Origin: Litomosoides sigmodontis
Lineage: Eukaryota; Nematoda; Chromadorea; Rhabditida; Onchocercidae
Assembly (NCBI GenBank): GCA_963070105.1
Contig: OY718807.1
Span: forward strand, 1,116,001-1,180,000
Direction: 5' to 3'
DNA length: 64,000 bases
Shown: positions 1-12,822 of the stretch, in pieces
Layout of the letters: each line of letters begins with the position of its first letter
Numbering within the stretch: position 1 is the stretch's first letter
The notes under the pieces: generated by a model
What the model was told of the DNA's origin: nothing
The model's database searches: none
The model's input: only the letters and a program-made list of their open reading frames with translations
Position numbers and translations under genes: made by a program

Positions 1-1598
1 AATGAAAGCGCAGTCGTTAAAGACATCACTTACTGTTCGGAAAATTTAATTTGAAATTAGTGGAGAAGTGAAGTAGGTTTTTTTTCCCAGGAAAAGATAC
101 AGGAAAGCAGCTCTTCGTGCATTACATGAGAAGTAAATAATTAGAAAAAAAATGCTAAGGATCATTAATTTTAAGATGGACAATTTACTTCAGCACTTTT
201 TTAACTAAACACCTAAAATAACTTCTTGTTTTTTAATTTGATAAAAATTAAAGATTTTTCGAAAAAGACTTTAGTAATAAAAATTAATCAATTAGCGCAA
301 TCATCGACTGACAGACATACTGCTGGATCAGCCAAATGGTGATAAGTTATAACAAGGCACATTTATCTTTCCCTGTTATCAGATATCATAGCACACGATT
401 AACGCCTGGATCATTACACGTAGTTCTTATCATTGCCAAACTGATATCTGACGTAGACGTAGCGAATGAAAAGAGCGAGTGGATGGTGTTACTTCCCAAG
501 TACGAGAGAAGGACGAAGTAAGTGTCGAGGAGCAATGAATGAGTAGTATAATCGTGTTCTACTTGCATTTCATAACGATCTACATCTAACTTAAGTCCAC
601 AATTTTATTATTATTTCCACACCTAACTTATTCCAATTCAGGGTATTATTTTTACGCAACTCACGTAAAAACTAACCCGTTGAAGATGAGGATGAAAAGG
701 ATAAATCCGTCAAATTCTGGCTTTCACTTATTGTCGCGGTACCTGTTGTGTCGGTTGCATGGCGGTGCAGTTGTTGTGTAACGCTACCGATTGCACTGCT
801 ACCACTTATTGACAATAATGGCTGTAGTGATAAGGTAATTAATTATCAACATATTTACGTGACGTGAAAGCACTGTTAATGTGTAAGGACGTAATCAGAT
901 TTCACTCCGTGAAAACTCAAAGCATTCATGATATCGCACTACCTTTTTTTTGTTGGAAATTTTTAAAACAACTGTTCATCAAGAAATCTACTTTCAACTT
1001 TAGATATGTAACGCAATTCGAACATTTATTTGTTCAGTCGCTTTAATTTAATTACTTTTGTTTTTTTAACTTAAAGTGTAAAATAAAGGGAATGCAATCG
1101 ATGTATGTTAAAAGCATTAAATTAAGAAAAAAAAGTGCAAAAAAAGATTTCAGCGAATTTTCCTGAAGAGATTTAGCTTCAGGCCTCAACGAATGAGTGC
1201 TGTCCTTCTGAAACAGAATGCATTTTTATTACAAGCTTTTCGGTTTACACATAAAATCACTTACCGTCTTCGCAGTGGTGTTAGGCAAACTAGCTGTTCT
1301 CTTTATTCGATAATTTGGTACAGTGCTAGTGGAATAAGTCAAGCGATTCAGACGTTCTTGTCTAAAAATCAGAAATCACGTAGGAAGACGTTCCGTATTA
1401 AATTTACCAATGTTCCGGCATAATTGCGCCAAAAAATATCTTTGTTGCTCAATTCACAAAGTCGTAAGAAATCATATCATAAACACACTGCGGTAACAAT
1501 ATAGGCTATTGGTAAAGTTTGTTTCACTCTTAATGATCGTAGGATCACTAAAACGATAAATTCCTCTAATCAAACTACACGAGAAGCGATAGCTTAGC
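1..1598. other. 3' flank of the kinesin gene, no gene recognised
   Basis: AT-rich sequence downstream (in the minus sense) of the kinesin stop codon. It holds only short unrelated open frames. Minus-strand AATAAA words (read as tttatt near 1302 and 1211) could serve as polyadenylation signals for the kinesin mRNA. An open frame at 336-521 ends beside a consensus donor, but it matches nothing I know. Confidence 0.5.
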
Positions 1599-4500
1599 TT
1601 ACTTGCTAAGCATATTATTGATAGCAACTTCCTGACGAAGCCTATCAAGCTTCAACATACTTTCCACCGCTTGAATGCTTTTCGTGTACGCTTCAATATA
1701 ATTCTCCCTGTGCTCTCTAAAATTCATAAATGAAATCCTATTGGCAATGAGTAAGTATGGCATTGCAAAACGTAAAACCCAAGTCTGTTTCGAAGCTCCG
1801 AGAAAATTCCTCTACCAACGAGCATCTACCAATGAATGATGCATTTACGTTTTGGAAACTTTCCACTAGCCTTACGTAGTTCAATACGTCTTGATTATTG
1901 GTTTTAGCTATTAATGAATGAGACGAATGTAGTTAATTAGATCTATCTGTACTCAAATCAGTTTTATAGTCTGCCTGATTTGTACATCAAACTTACCTGT
2001 TATCAGTATCTCCCGATGAATCATCATTATTTGCAGATTGATGTGCCGCCATTCGAGCAAGTGATGTTCGATCCTCAACGTCTAGCGATGACTGCAAATA
2101 AATTTACATAGTTCTTAAAATTAAAACGATTAAAATCTTCAATAAAAATTCATTCTAGTGGTAATTAAGGGGAGTTGTTATCAGGTAGGTATAGAATAAA
2201 TGATTAATTCTAATTCAACGTGCTAACCAATTAAATGTGTAAATAAATAAAGATTTACCTTTGGAATATGTGCCACAAGATCATAATAAACCGATGTGCT
2301 AGTGATTGAGTTCTGCAAAAGTCAATGTTTCAATGTGTTCATCTAAGATCCATTAGAAATTTTTTCATCGCAAATTATGGAAATAAAATTTTCCATTTAG
2401 TTGAAATGTTGAAAAATGAAAGTTTGATGGAGAAAGAAATGTGCATCTTTTTTATAATTTAAGCATCGACCACATTTCCGAAACTACTTGATGATTACAT
2501 TGGGATCAATAAAACTCTATCCTCGATTTGATCAACGCAAAAAATTTTGTCATTTATTAGGCTCGTTATTTGCCTTGCATTACCTACCTAAGTCTAATTT
2601 GCTCAAAGTTCGAGCGTGTACATACGTCATTTAAGAACGCTATACAAAATACGACGTCGTTTCAGAAAAGGAAACGCCGATAATGAAAGAACACTTACTG
2701 ATCCAACCAATTTTTTAATTATTCGTTCGGTGAGACCTGTTTTTTTGTATATGTGCATGCATATTCTCTTTCGTAAGACAATATCAATTTCACACGGATG
2801 TGAAAGACGGACCGCTACCTTAAAGCGTTACTGTTAAGTATTAATTTTTTTAAATCGATCAATTTTTCACTTTCATTTAATACTTTAATAATTACAGAAA
2901 AGAAAATACCTTAACGATAGCATAAACATGATTAGAATCTTCGGTAGCCTTATTTAATGCTGGATTCTCGTGGAGTGAACTATCCCATGAACAGGTGGCT
3001 GATATCTGCAAATTAGATATTTCTCTGGGCAAGCAAATTTTGGCACATTCAAATGAGACGATTCAAAAATGGTGAAATAATTTTCCAATTACTGCCAGTT
3101 TCCTCTCTGAAGCTTACTTCATTGCTCCCATACTCCAAAATGGGAAGCATGATGATTTGACCACAATCCTCTTTGGGTAGGAATGACCGTAGGCCAACTA
3201 TTCGGATACTGCCATCATCAGAAGGTATCGCTTCGGTAACATCATCTGCTGCAAACCCGCAGGGAACATACACACACGTGATATTACCAGTGAAATTCTA
3301 AGCGTATAAGTTATTTCATCTTCGGCACACATTGATCGAGTAACTTTACCCGCTACTAATTTTCACCAGAAATTACAAAAGTAAAAACTAACAGTTTAGA
3401 TCGAGAAATAGTACGGGTACATGTTTCTCAATTCCGGGTGGAGGTGACCTGAAAGCAAAGCTAAAAATTTATTAAACAAATTATGATAGCCATTTCAAAT
3501 CCTTGTCACAATCATTTTGGCTTTTCTTGATTTGCTAAAATTTTCATGCTGTACTTTAGATTTAAATTATTTGAACAATTTAATTTGTTCCCGATTGCGT
3601 GACTTCGTTCGTTCACAATGCTTACCACTCGGCAGGTGAACCAGGTATATCGCTGTTAGCTGTTGGTACGCTAATTGCATTCCGTTCTTCGGTTAATGCA
3701 ACCCACTGATTGATCAATGACTGCTCACGCTCTCTCTCGGCATCTGTCTTCCTATCGCCTTTAGCTGATAGCTGAAATTTGAGCCGATCTTAGTGACTCG
3801 AAATTAATAAATCCTAATAACGTGACAGCTTAAGATTAAATTAAATAGTAACAGTGATTTATAATTTCTTGCAGTTTCTCAAATATGAGAGTAGAGAGAA
3901 GTAACTCACTGCATTAATATGGCTCACTAGGTAGTTCTGCCTGTTGGCCAAGGCTTTGGCCCAATGCTCGCGGATCTTTTCCAAGTCTTCCTCCTGATAG
4001 CTATCCAAAGGTTTTTGCTTTGCTGGATTTCTGCAAAAAAAGATTTTAGCAAGAAATTATCCGTGATGTGTTTGCAGTCAGCAGACCTAGAATGCAATAA
4101 ATCATAGGCTTTTAGGAATGAAATTTTTATTTAGCATTTCAACTAGGATACGCCAATTCAGAGTACTTACCTGCAACAAATACATCCAACGGAAACGGAA
4201 GTAACTTGTGCAAATGCCAACGGCAAATTGCCATGATCAGTTATTGGTGTCGCCTTTACGTAAATGCGTCGTTGTTGACCCTGGTCATTACTGATGTTAC
4301 AGGGATCGTTTTTAAATATATTCCGTGATAATTTACATATGTGTTGAGGTCAGTTCAGTGAGGAAATAACTATCAGTATGCATTTTTTTCTGTTTCTTAT
4401 TTGTGTGATTTACGATCGTACCCTCTAAGTTGGGGGAAAAAATGAAAATACAATTATTATATTGAATAAACTGGACTTTCACAGGTTAATAAAAGAATCA

Positions 4501-7500
4501 AAGTTTAAATTGAAATGCTTCAGTTCGTTCCCCTTTGTTTTACAGCATTCATATACAATCCTACCGTAATCACTGTACTCGCCATTTCCTTTCATCAATT
4601 TACACTTACTTGTTTTAAATGATAGATACCACCGGTAAGTACTTCATTAGATGGACGTACTTCTACTGCGGCATACTGACCGTCATCATTGATCTCTTTG
4701 ATACTGACACAAAGTTCAATGCGTCTGGTCACTTCAGACCATCGTTCCTGAAATTATTTCATTTTCAACACTCATATTTCCGACGATGTTCCGCGTGCTT
4801 CCTACTCAATTCGACTATCATCTTATCATCGACCTGCTACTGAAATATAATCTGCCACTGCAGCTATTGAGGGATCAATTTACCTGCAAGCTTTTGTAAC
4901 TTTGTTCGACATCGATGATACCACTTGCAATAGCAGATGGTACAAAATCATTGCCAAAGCCGCTACTTCGATGACCCCATACTTCGATCGATAAAGCATC
5001 CTCTTGAATATACTCCAGAAATTCATCTGTTACAACTACACAGAAATCCTGAAATTAACGATCAAATGGTAGTAGCTTCAACTATAACGATTTAACGAAA
5101 TGCACTTACATTTGGCAGATAGCTTACAATGATTTTCATTGAGCTTTCAGTTGATGAAATTAAATTATTCAAAGAGTTGCACACTATACAGCTAAATGAG
5201 ACCTTTTCATGATCAAACTGAAAGTTGGAGTTGCATGGAATGCCAGCGCAATCGGATCGAACTGCATTTGGATCGAATATTGGTGCGACAACCAAAATTT
5301 CACTAATATTAAAGAAAGAATATTGACAAAAGACGAAATGTGATAACGACGATGGTAAATTTGATGCTCTTTTAATGCGAACCTGAAATTTGTCCCTTAT
5401 TTATTCACAGCAGTTTTCATCAAATTCAAATTAGCATTTGGAAGAAAGGAAAAAGGGAAACACACGTACCCGGCATCGGATAGTTTTTCCTAGAAATGCT
5501 GCATCACCGATGAATTGTGGATCTGAGGTACGATTGGAATCCAACGAATCCAAACTACTCACAATACCGGAATCGTCCATTTCAGTTAGCCGATATACTT
5601 CAACATGAAGACGACCACTAACCTCACCCTGCAGAAAGCAAAATAATTTTGTAAAATAGCCTTCACCAATGTACGTATTTGTAGGCATTATATTAAATTC
5701 ACCTGTTGACTGATAATTGGAACTTGATAATTGAGCTTCATGTTATGAAGTAGAACTTCCAGAAATACATTGGCAACACCAATTAGGCTATGGTGCTCCT
5801 GCAATTATTAATGAAATTCATCTTGAATAAGTGTACAATCTTCCAGTTAAATATAAATTAATAAAAATTTTAAGTGTTGAAATCTGAAAATGAAGGAAGC
5901 ATTCTTATCACCTGACTATCAAAGGCATTTTCAACAGTTAAATTATGGCAATCATTTGTGCTAAAACCATCTTCCAATGCGAAATGTTCCTCCTCCACCA
6001 ATCGTTCTGATGCGAATGCGTCGTTCCTAAAATGCTACTAAATTAATTATGCATTAATTACACTTAGACGCAAATGCTCCTTCATCCTATATTACCTGAC
6101 GCTATCTCATCATTATCTTCAATTATTGTTCCAACTTAATTTTTTATTTTATTGCTTGCATTGCGATGAAATCGTAACTTCCCTCTGGTCAATTACTTCG
6201 CCGAATTTTTTGAGGCAAAATGATTGTATTAACTGACAATTAGAGCGCTCACAGCTCATTTGTGAAAAATTAATGGATTTTAATTGATAAACGGATATTT
6301 TAAATGAAATAACATAGTTCGGTTTATGAATGATTTGATTTGGGAAATGGAATACGTGCAGTATTCTCAATTAGTTCAAAGAAATGTGAGGTAGAAAAAG
6401 ATTTAGGCGCACAGTCAGCGGTCAATTTATCGGCAAACAATGCTTTGCCAACTATTTCGCTTTCGGAAACTATTACGAAATGAAACCTTTCAATTCCTGT
6501 CATTTTTTCGTTGTATTTTTCGCGCATATCAATTAATTTATTCTCTAATTGTGCAGTCGACCATAGCTGATAGCCATCGATACCGATCCGTTTGACCACA
6601 ATAAACGGCTCGCAAACAAATCCTCCTCCCTATAACTGTCATCTGTTTTCATAATTCACACGGAACGAATTATTACCGATGTTTATAATCGTCGCAACGA
6701 TAGGAGACCTAAAATTCCACCTTTGTTTTCGATGGTCTCAAATTTGCCGCTGGAATTTGTAATGTCACGTCATAGGTAACTGGACATCGGCTGGGTGACA
6801 GCTCAGCAGCAATCATATTAGCTTCACGAGCTAATGAATTAGCATGCACAATATCACTTTTCAGGCGTATTAAGTTTTCTCGGAACATTTCTTCTCTGAA
6901 AACAAAATAAAATAAAATGAGAGACAAAGTGATTGCAATTTTCAAAAAATAGAAGTGCACTGAGATTGACCTATGTTGAGCCCAATTGAAGAATTTCGAT
7001 CGCATGCTGGCCCTTGGATTAGCCGGAAAGCCAATAGGCGGAAATTGATTTCCGAAAGTGCCCATCGGCGTCAAATATCCAAAAGTTGGTACCGGCGTTG
7101 ACGGTGTAAAGCTGGAATATTTAGATTGAACTAAATGCACAATTAACTGCCTACATTAAATAGCTCAGGCTGATAGTTTAAAGGTTACGGAGGTGAAGGT
7201 TAAATGAAATAATCTTCGACAATCGGAAATACCTTTGAGTAAGTCCGTGAATATACTTCTCGAATGCTTCATACTGTTGCTCCAATGCCGCTTGCTTCTC
7301 TTCCTAGAAAACTTGATTCCTTTCCGTTTTTTTAAATACTACGATTCCGGAACTTAAATTTAGGCAAGTTAAACTTCTTTGACTCACATCCTATTGAAAT
7401 GATGAAGTGTGATACTACGCCAGCTAGTACAAATAAGAATACGTGTTACTTCACTTTTTCTTCAGAAAACAATTGCGCCAACTAGGAACCTTTCACGAAT

Positions 7501-10500
7501 GTGCTTTCTGGGAAGAAAGTCAGCATTTTACGCACATAAAAATTAAATTTCAAATTTGAATTTCTCTTCCCCTAAAAATGATAATTGCAAAACCTCATGC
7601 TTCTTCGCAATTTGTTCCATGTACTGATCCATAGCTATTGTAATTGGATCAGCATTCACACCAGAATTTACCTAAATAATACCAGCAAGCAATTAGCATC
7701 GATTTTAATCAAAAAAGAACTAAATTAAAGGATGAAATAATTATCGCTTTGTATGGAGAAGATTATAAACAACACATTAGAAGTTTTTTCTTTCATTTCT
7801 TCGTCAAAGTTTTCACTTACTTGAATTACAGTGGAATTGGCTCCCACATCAAAAATTGGCTTCTGATAATATTTTAATTTATTTAAATCAAAAAACTGAG
7901 TGCAACATTTAGCACATCAAAGAAACCTCTTGCCAAGCATCATAGTAATCGAATAACATTGCGTTTGATTCCTCCACAATTGAAGCATTAAGGTCAACAG
8001 CTTCCTTCGGACAGTTCACTCGGAAGAAATGATTGTTACCAATCAGAAGACGATAGCCGTTACGAAGAAGCGTACGCTCCGTTATCAGACGTCCATTCAC
8101 ACAAATTCTCAAATATTAATTTTGGGTAGGTAATTATCCACAATACTGAGATAGTCTCGTGTACATCAAGCTATTGCATTGTAGTACGGGTCTGTCAAAT
8201 CCAAATTTCGACCACTCGCAGATCAGGTTGATACTATTCTTCACTAACTTACTTATCAATCTCCTACTTCTGATATCAGTAGAAATAGCAATCATTGAAC
8301 TGATAATTGCTGGCTTCTTAATAAATCAACCTGATGGATTAGTGATAGCAATGATAGACCTGGCTTTCTCATCGATCTTTTCAATGAAAAGGCGCTGTTG
8401 ACGATTGTCATCCTCGACAACTTCCAGCAAAGCGTGACGATGTTGCACTCCAAGTCCTTGAAGGATGAAGTCAACCTTTTCATCCGATCCTGCCGCTACG
8501 CCTTGCTGCTGCTCAGCACTTCCAATCACTGCTTGATGCTGCATTTGATACTTTACAGTTATAATTTCTTTTCAGAAAAAAAAAGGCATGCCTCAAATTA
8601 GTAAATTATCCTGAAATGCGGCAAACGAATTCTCTAGCTAGCGCAATTGTCTTATCGGCGTGTTATCCTTTCCTATGAAATGATAAGGATGAGAGGAATT
8701 ACATTTATATAATAGACGAGAAGCTCGTTCAGCGATGGATCGGCGTTCAAATTCACCAGATAGAACCGATCTTTCTCCACTTTTATGCCAGATCCAGCCA
8801 CCGAAATGCCAATCTCCGCCAAATCCTTCTGTCTTTCCTAAAAGTTAACTTTAGCAAAAATTAACAGTGAGAATTTCAAACTCTCGCAGCTCATCAATGG
8901 TTTGTGCTAAAGCGAATTTTATTCGTAAATTTTACTGCAAAGGAAATTTCTCCAACACTGTGATGCGACTGAAATCACAGAGGAAATTTTTCAAGGAACA
9001 CTTTCAATTAATCGTAAGAAATGTAAGAACAGGTGGACATAGCAATCACCCGGTGGACGGCTTCCGTATCCTTCAATCGTTCATCCCATGACTTGTTCAT
9101 TAGCTCTACCAGACGTTCCGATTCTGCTAATCGTTCACGTAACTCTTCTGTTTCCTGATAGTAATCAGCATTCTTTTATACGACAGATTCATTAACACAA
9201 ATCACTTTAATCTTAAATTTTCAATTAACTGATTTAATCACGAAAAAACTTTAACAATTAGAACTTCGCATTTAACATTTGTTCAAAATTAATTCTTACA
9301 TTCTGTTCTTTAACGGTTTGTGAAATTTGTGCTCGTAGCGTTTCTACCTCTTCACGCAATTCACGTATAACCCTAGCATTGGGGTCTTCGTTTACTACAG
9401 CGTGATTGACAATTCTCGTAGCTCTGTCAGCATACCTTCAATAGTATGAAAAAATTATTCTGTTATTTTGTCACTCTTTTATTTTACAATTTTACGATAT
9501 TTTAATTTTACCTTTTATTTTCATCTAAGTTTTTTATAGCTTACCAGAATTACAAGTTATCTACCTCAATGTGGATAAAGTTTCTTCGTAATTATCTGCT
9601 GCAGGTGATATCGTTGCAATCATTACCGTTCGACTGTTGCCACCTAAGCTATCCCTTAGCAACCTGCAAAGAACAAGTGAGGAAAAAATAAAATTTAAAA
9701 AAAAAACGCTCGTTGTTTTTGTTTAACATCAATGATAGCTATTTTAGTAAGAGAAATCCAAAGTTAAGAGAGCAAAAAGAAGAGAAAGGTAATTTTTTGA
9801 ATCTACCAAGGTGTAGAAAACGTGGAGGAATCTTACAACATACCACGTTAATACGGAGTCTCGGTACGGAATGAACTTTGGTTTCGGCACTTCGCCAGCG
9901 TGCGAACGTTCCGCTAATGCGGAAATTACCATTCCAAGTGTTGTCAAAGATCTGAAATTAAATAAATTCCTTCTGCTATTTTAATGGCATCAACCGTTAC
10001 ACAAATAAACGTGAAATTACTTCGTTTAATTTTGATGAAATGAATTATTACGAGCATTCAAATATAATCCTTTAAAATAAATCCTTCAAAGAAGAAAGTT
10101 ATTTCGAATTAATAAATTAATTTGTTGGATTAAAAGAAAGAATTTCAGAAAATACTTGTTAATATTCCCGCCTTCTTCAAGTCGTTTTCCAACAGCGCCA
10201 GTCTTTTGCGCTCGTTCACTTCCAGCTAAATCAACCAGTGATATTTTGCTCATTTTTTCGCCAGTAAACTAAAAAAATTTTAAGATTTTAAGACATTTGA
10301 AAATTTAGCGGGAAATTTCAAAATTCTCAAAGATTAAACAACACGTTTTCCCCTTCCTAAATTTTCAGTTTAATCAAAAATGAAATTTACTTAATTACCA
10401 AAATAGACTGACAAAGAAAACAGAAAAGAACGTGAGGGTAATGAATGCGGAAGTTTAGCACGTACACCATTTTCCGCATCCGTAAGAGCTTGCGTCAGAC

Positions 10501-12822
10501 GAATATTGAATACAGCGTGCGAGCGGCTACTTTCCGTATTCATATTTGTTGCAGCAACCGTACGTGATTTATTCCCTTCCTCTATCAGAGATGCTATTTG
10601 CTAAAAACGATGGAGGAACAGCGCCTTAATGATAAGCACAATAAATTTAAAAAAAAAACAACAAATTATCCTTTTAGAATAATTTGGTATATTTTTTTTT
10701 CGGAAAAAAATATAATTATCCAATAGAATAGCTTTTCAACATTTTAAACGTATTTTGTGTTCTTTTTTAATTTCATACAAATTAAATGCGAATGTATGGA
10801 CAAACTTCAAACGATGAAACAGCAAGTACGGATAAACCATCAACCATTGGACCGAGAACACTATGCTCACGAACTTTTAAATTTTTACTCGTCCTAGAAA
10901 TTTGATTTAATTAATTTTCGTTAACAAAGTGCTACAGTAGCACTTATGAAAGTTTCACTAAGTTGTTGTAACATTATTATGCGTTTTCTTCTCTCTCGAA
11001 ATAGACAACTTTTGGCTGAATAAAATATGTAGAATTTGATATAATTAAATTATGAGGGAACAAATGGCACGTGTTATTAATTAATTGTTACTGCGATCGT
11101 TTTAGTGATCAGTGATGAGATAATTAGCATAAATTACTGGAGAGAAAGTGGATATCAATTAAGGAATGAATCGAATTTAACTCGAACAATGCGATAAAAT
11201 TTACATTATCCAGGGATTATTAAATGACATTACGAGGTTAACGACATCACAATCACTGATAATTCATACGCTTACTTCTACCACCCACGTCCTATCACTT
11301 ACTTTTTGGGATCGAGGAGATCGCGCACTTTTTCATTGTAAATTTCCAAATAGGACACTTCCACTTTAAACGATAAGCAATCAGACGACAATTCACTAAT
11401 TTTTTGAAAAATTGAGCAACTGAGACGCGGTATGATGCCGGGATTTTCCGCTGTACCCATCATTGTGTAACTTTTACCTGAACCTGTAAATGAATGACAA
11501 CTGATTGAGCAACTTGTGAATTAATCAGTAAGCGACGAAGGGATGCAATGGATCAATCGAACGGACAGTTCCGCTGTGCGCTAATGCTCCTCTTCCAATC
11601 TTCTCTATCAATGAAATTGATAGAGAAAAAAAAGATGAAATGATACCAGTTTGTCCATATGCAAATATGCATGCATTATAGCCTGCAAATGCGTTAATGA
11701 GCACCGCAGAGCCGACACGTTGAAACACTTCACTTTGATCTGCAAAATTAGTTAATTTTGATAGGAACTGATTTGATAATGCAAAAGAAAAATTCATCTA
11801 ATTTTCACACAGTGTTGCAAATTCCTTACTGCATCTTATGCAATGTGCCTTAACTTATCAACGAATACGAAAAATTATCCTCGCGCGCATCTCCTAGCGC
11901 TTATCGTTTTGTACGTGCGTCACACGCTTTACGAGCTAGAAAAAGAAGCTTAATTATATGAAAACAGCCTGAACGTACGTACCCACAAAATTATGCAAAG
12001 TAGGATCGGATGAATTAAAACAATGATCGTATGCAAAATTTTTCGGTTGCTTCCTGAAATATCTTGCAAATTTTTTGCAACATTATATTTCGCTTTCCTG
12101 AAGGTATTTGCAAAAATTGCATATACCTTTGTAAAGTATGTCTCAAATTAAAGTGAATTAAATTTCGGCCATTCATTGCCGAAGTGATAACTAGAAGTAT
12201 CAAGTACTTACTCATCCATAGGATGCCTGAGGACAGTTTGATCACCGATCATCGACACAATGCATTTTGTTTTCAAATCTTGCTCTGAACAAGAAACACG
12301 ATTAATAGGCAAGTGCAATGCAAAGGAAGAAAGGGATGAACTGAACGAATTTAAAGAAAAAAAAAGAACATTGCGGGAAATGTAAAATTTTTCAAGCGAC
12401 CGCAAATTTTGTTCTTTTTTTTTCTTTCACTTTCATTGCTATTCGTTTGATCCTCTCCGAAATTTCAATAATCTACCTATCGTTGTGAAATGGTTGTTTT
12501 TCTTCATTCACTTCAATTTTTCACATAAATTTTTTTCCTATACTGCATAAATGTTAATTTTCATTTAGTGAAATGATATGCTCTTGCGAAATTATTATTT
12601 AAAGGAATTGAGAACAGGGAATTTCAATTAAGCACGAATTTAATTAGTCCTCAAAAATACTTTCATCATTTCTTCCTCTCTTCTATCCTTGAAATCAAAC
12701 GAATAATTTCGATCTCTTCATTTGCTTGAAATATTTTTCATGAAAGTAAGAGCATACCTCGTTTGTTAAATGGACGAACGCGTACAACAACTTTTACTTT
12801 TCCTTCTTCATCAATTTCCATT
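1599..12822 (-). CDS. klp-4: Kinesin-3 motor, KIF13/klp-4 type (multi-exon)
   Basis: Plus-end-directed microtubule motor for cargo transport. The start is ATG at 12820-12822; exon 1 (12759-12822) encodes [14 protein letters not shown] and splices in phase to exon 2 (12212-12284, DLKTKC). Next come FAYDHCF (about 12000-12050), [11 protein letters not shown] (about 11650-11740), P-loop [10 protein letters not shown] (about 11450-11485), switch [14 protein letters not shown] (about 10480-10600), switch II DLAGSER (about 10160-10260) and YRDSVLTW (about 9850-9945), so the motor core looks intact. An FHA domain follows (about 7920-8540, [11 protein letters not shown]), then a LENKLIDMR coil (about 6400-6600), the [10 protein letters not shown] segment (about 5700-5800), and [12 protein letters not shown] (about 2920-3000). 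The last exon (1599-1716) ends in [13 protein letters not shown] and TAA. The order and the DLKTKC and FHA signatures fit KIF13 rather than KIF1/UNC-104. No PH or CAP-Gly domain was seen. Internal boundaries are partly approximate. Confidence 0.93.

Noticed and set aside
336..521. Open frame ending beside a consensus donor (GAA|GTAAGT)
   Set aside because: No recognisable domain and no acceptor-linked second exon found in the flanking sequence; could be chance.
1193..1423. 76-codon plus-strand frame next to the kinesin 3' end
   Set aside because: No family resemblance, no conserved signals, and it probably overlaps the kinesin 3' UTR on the other strand.
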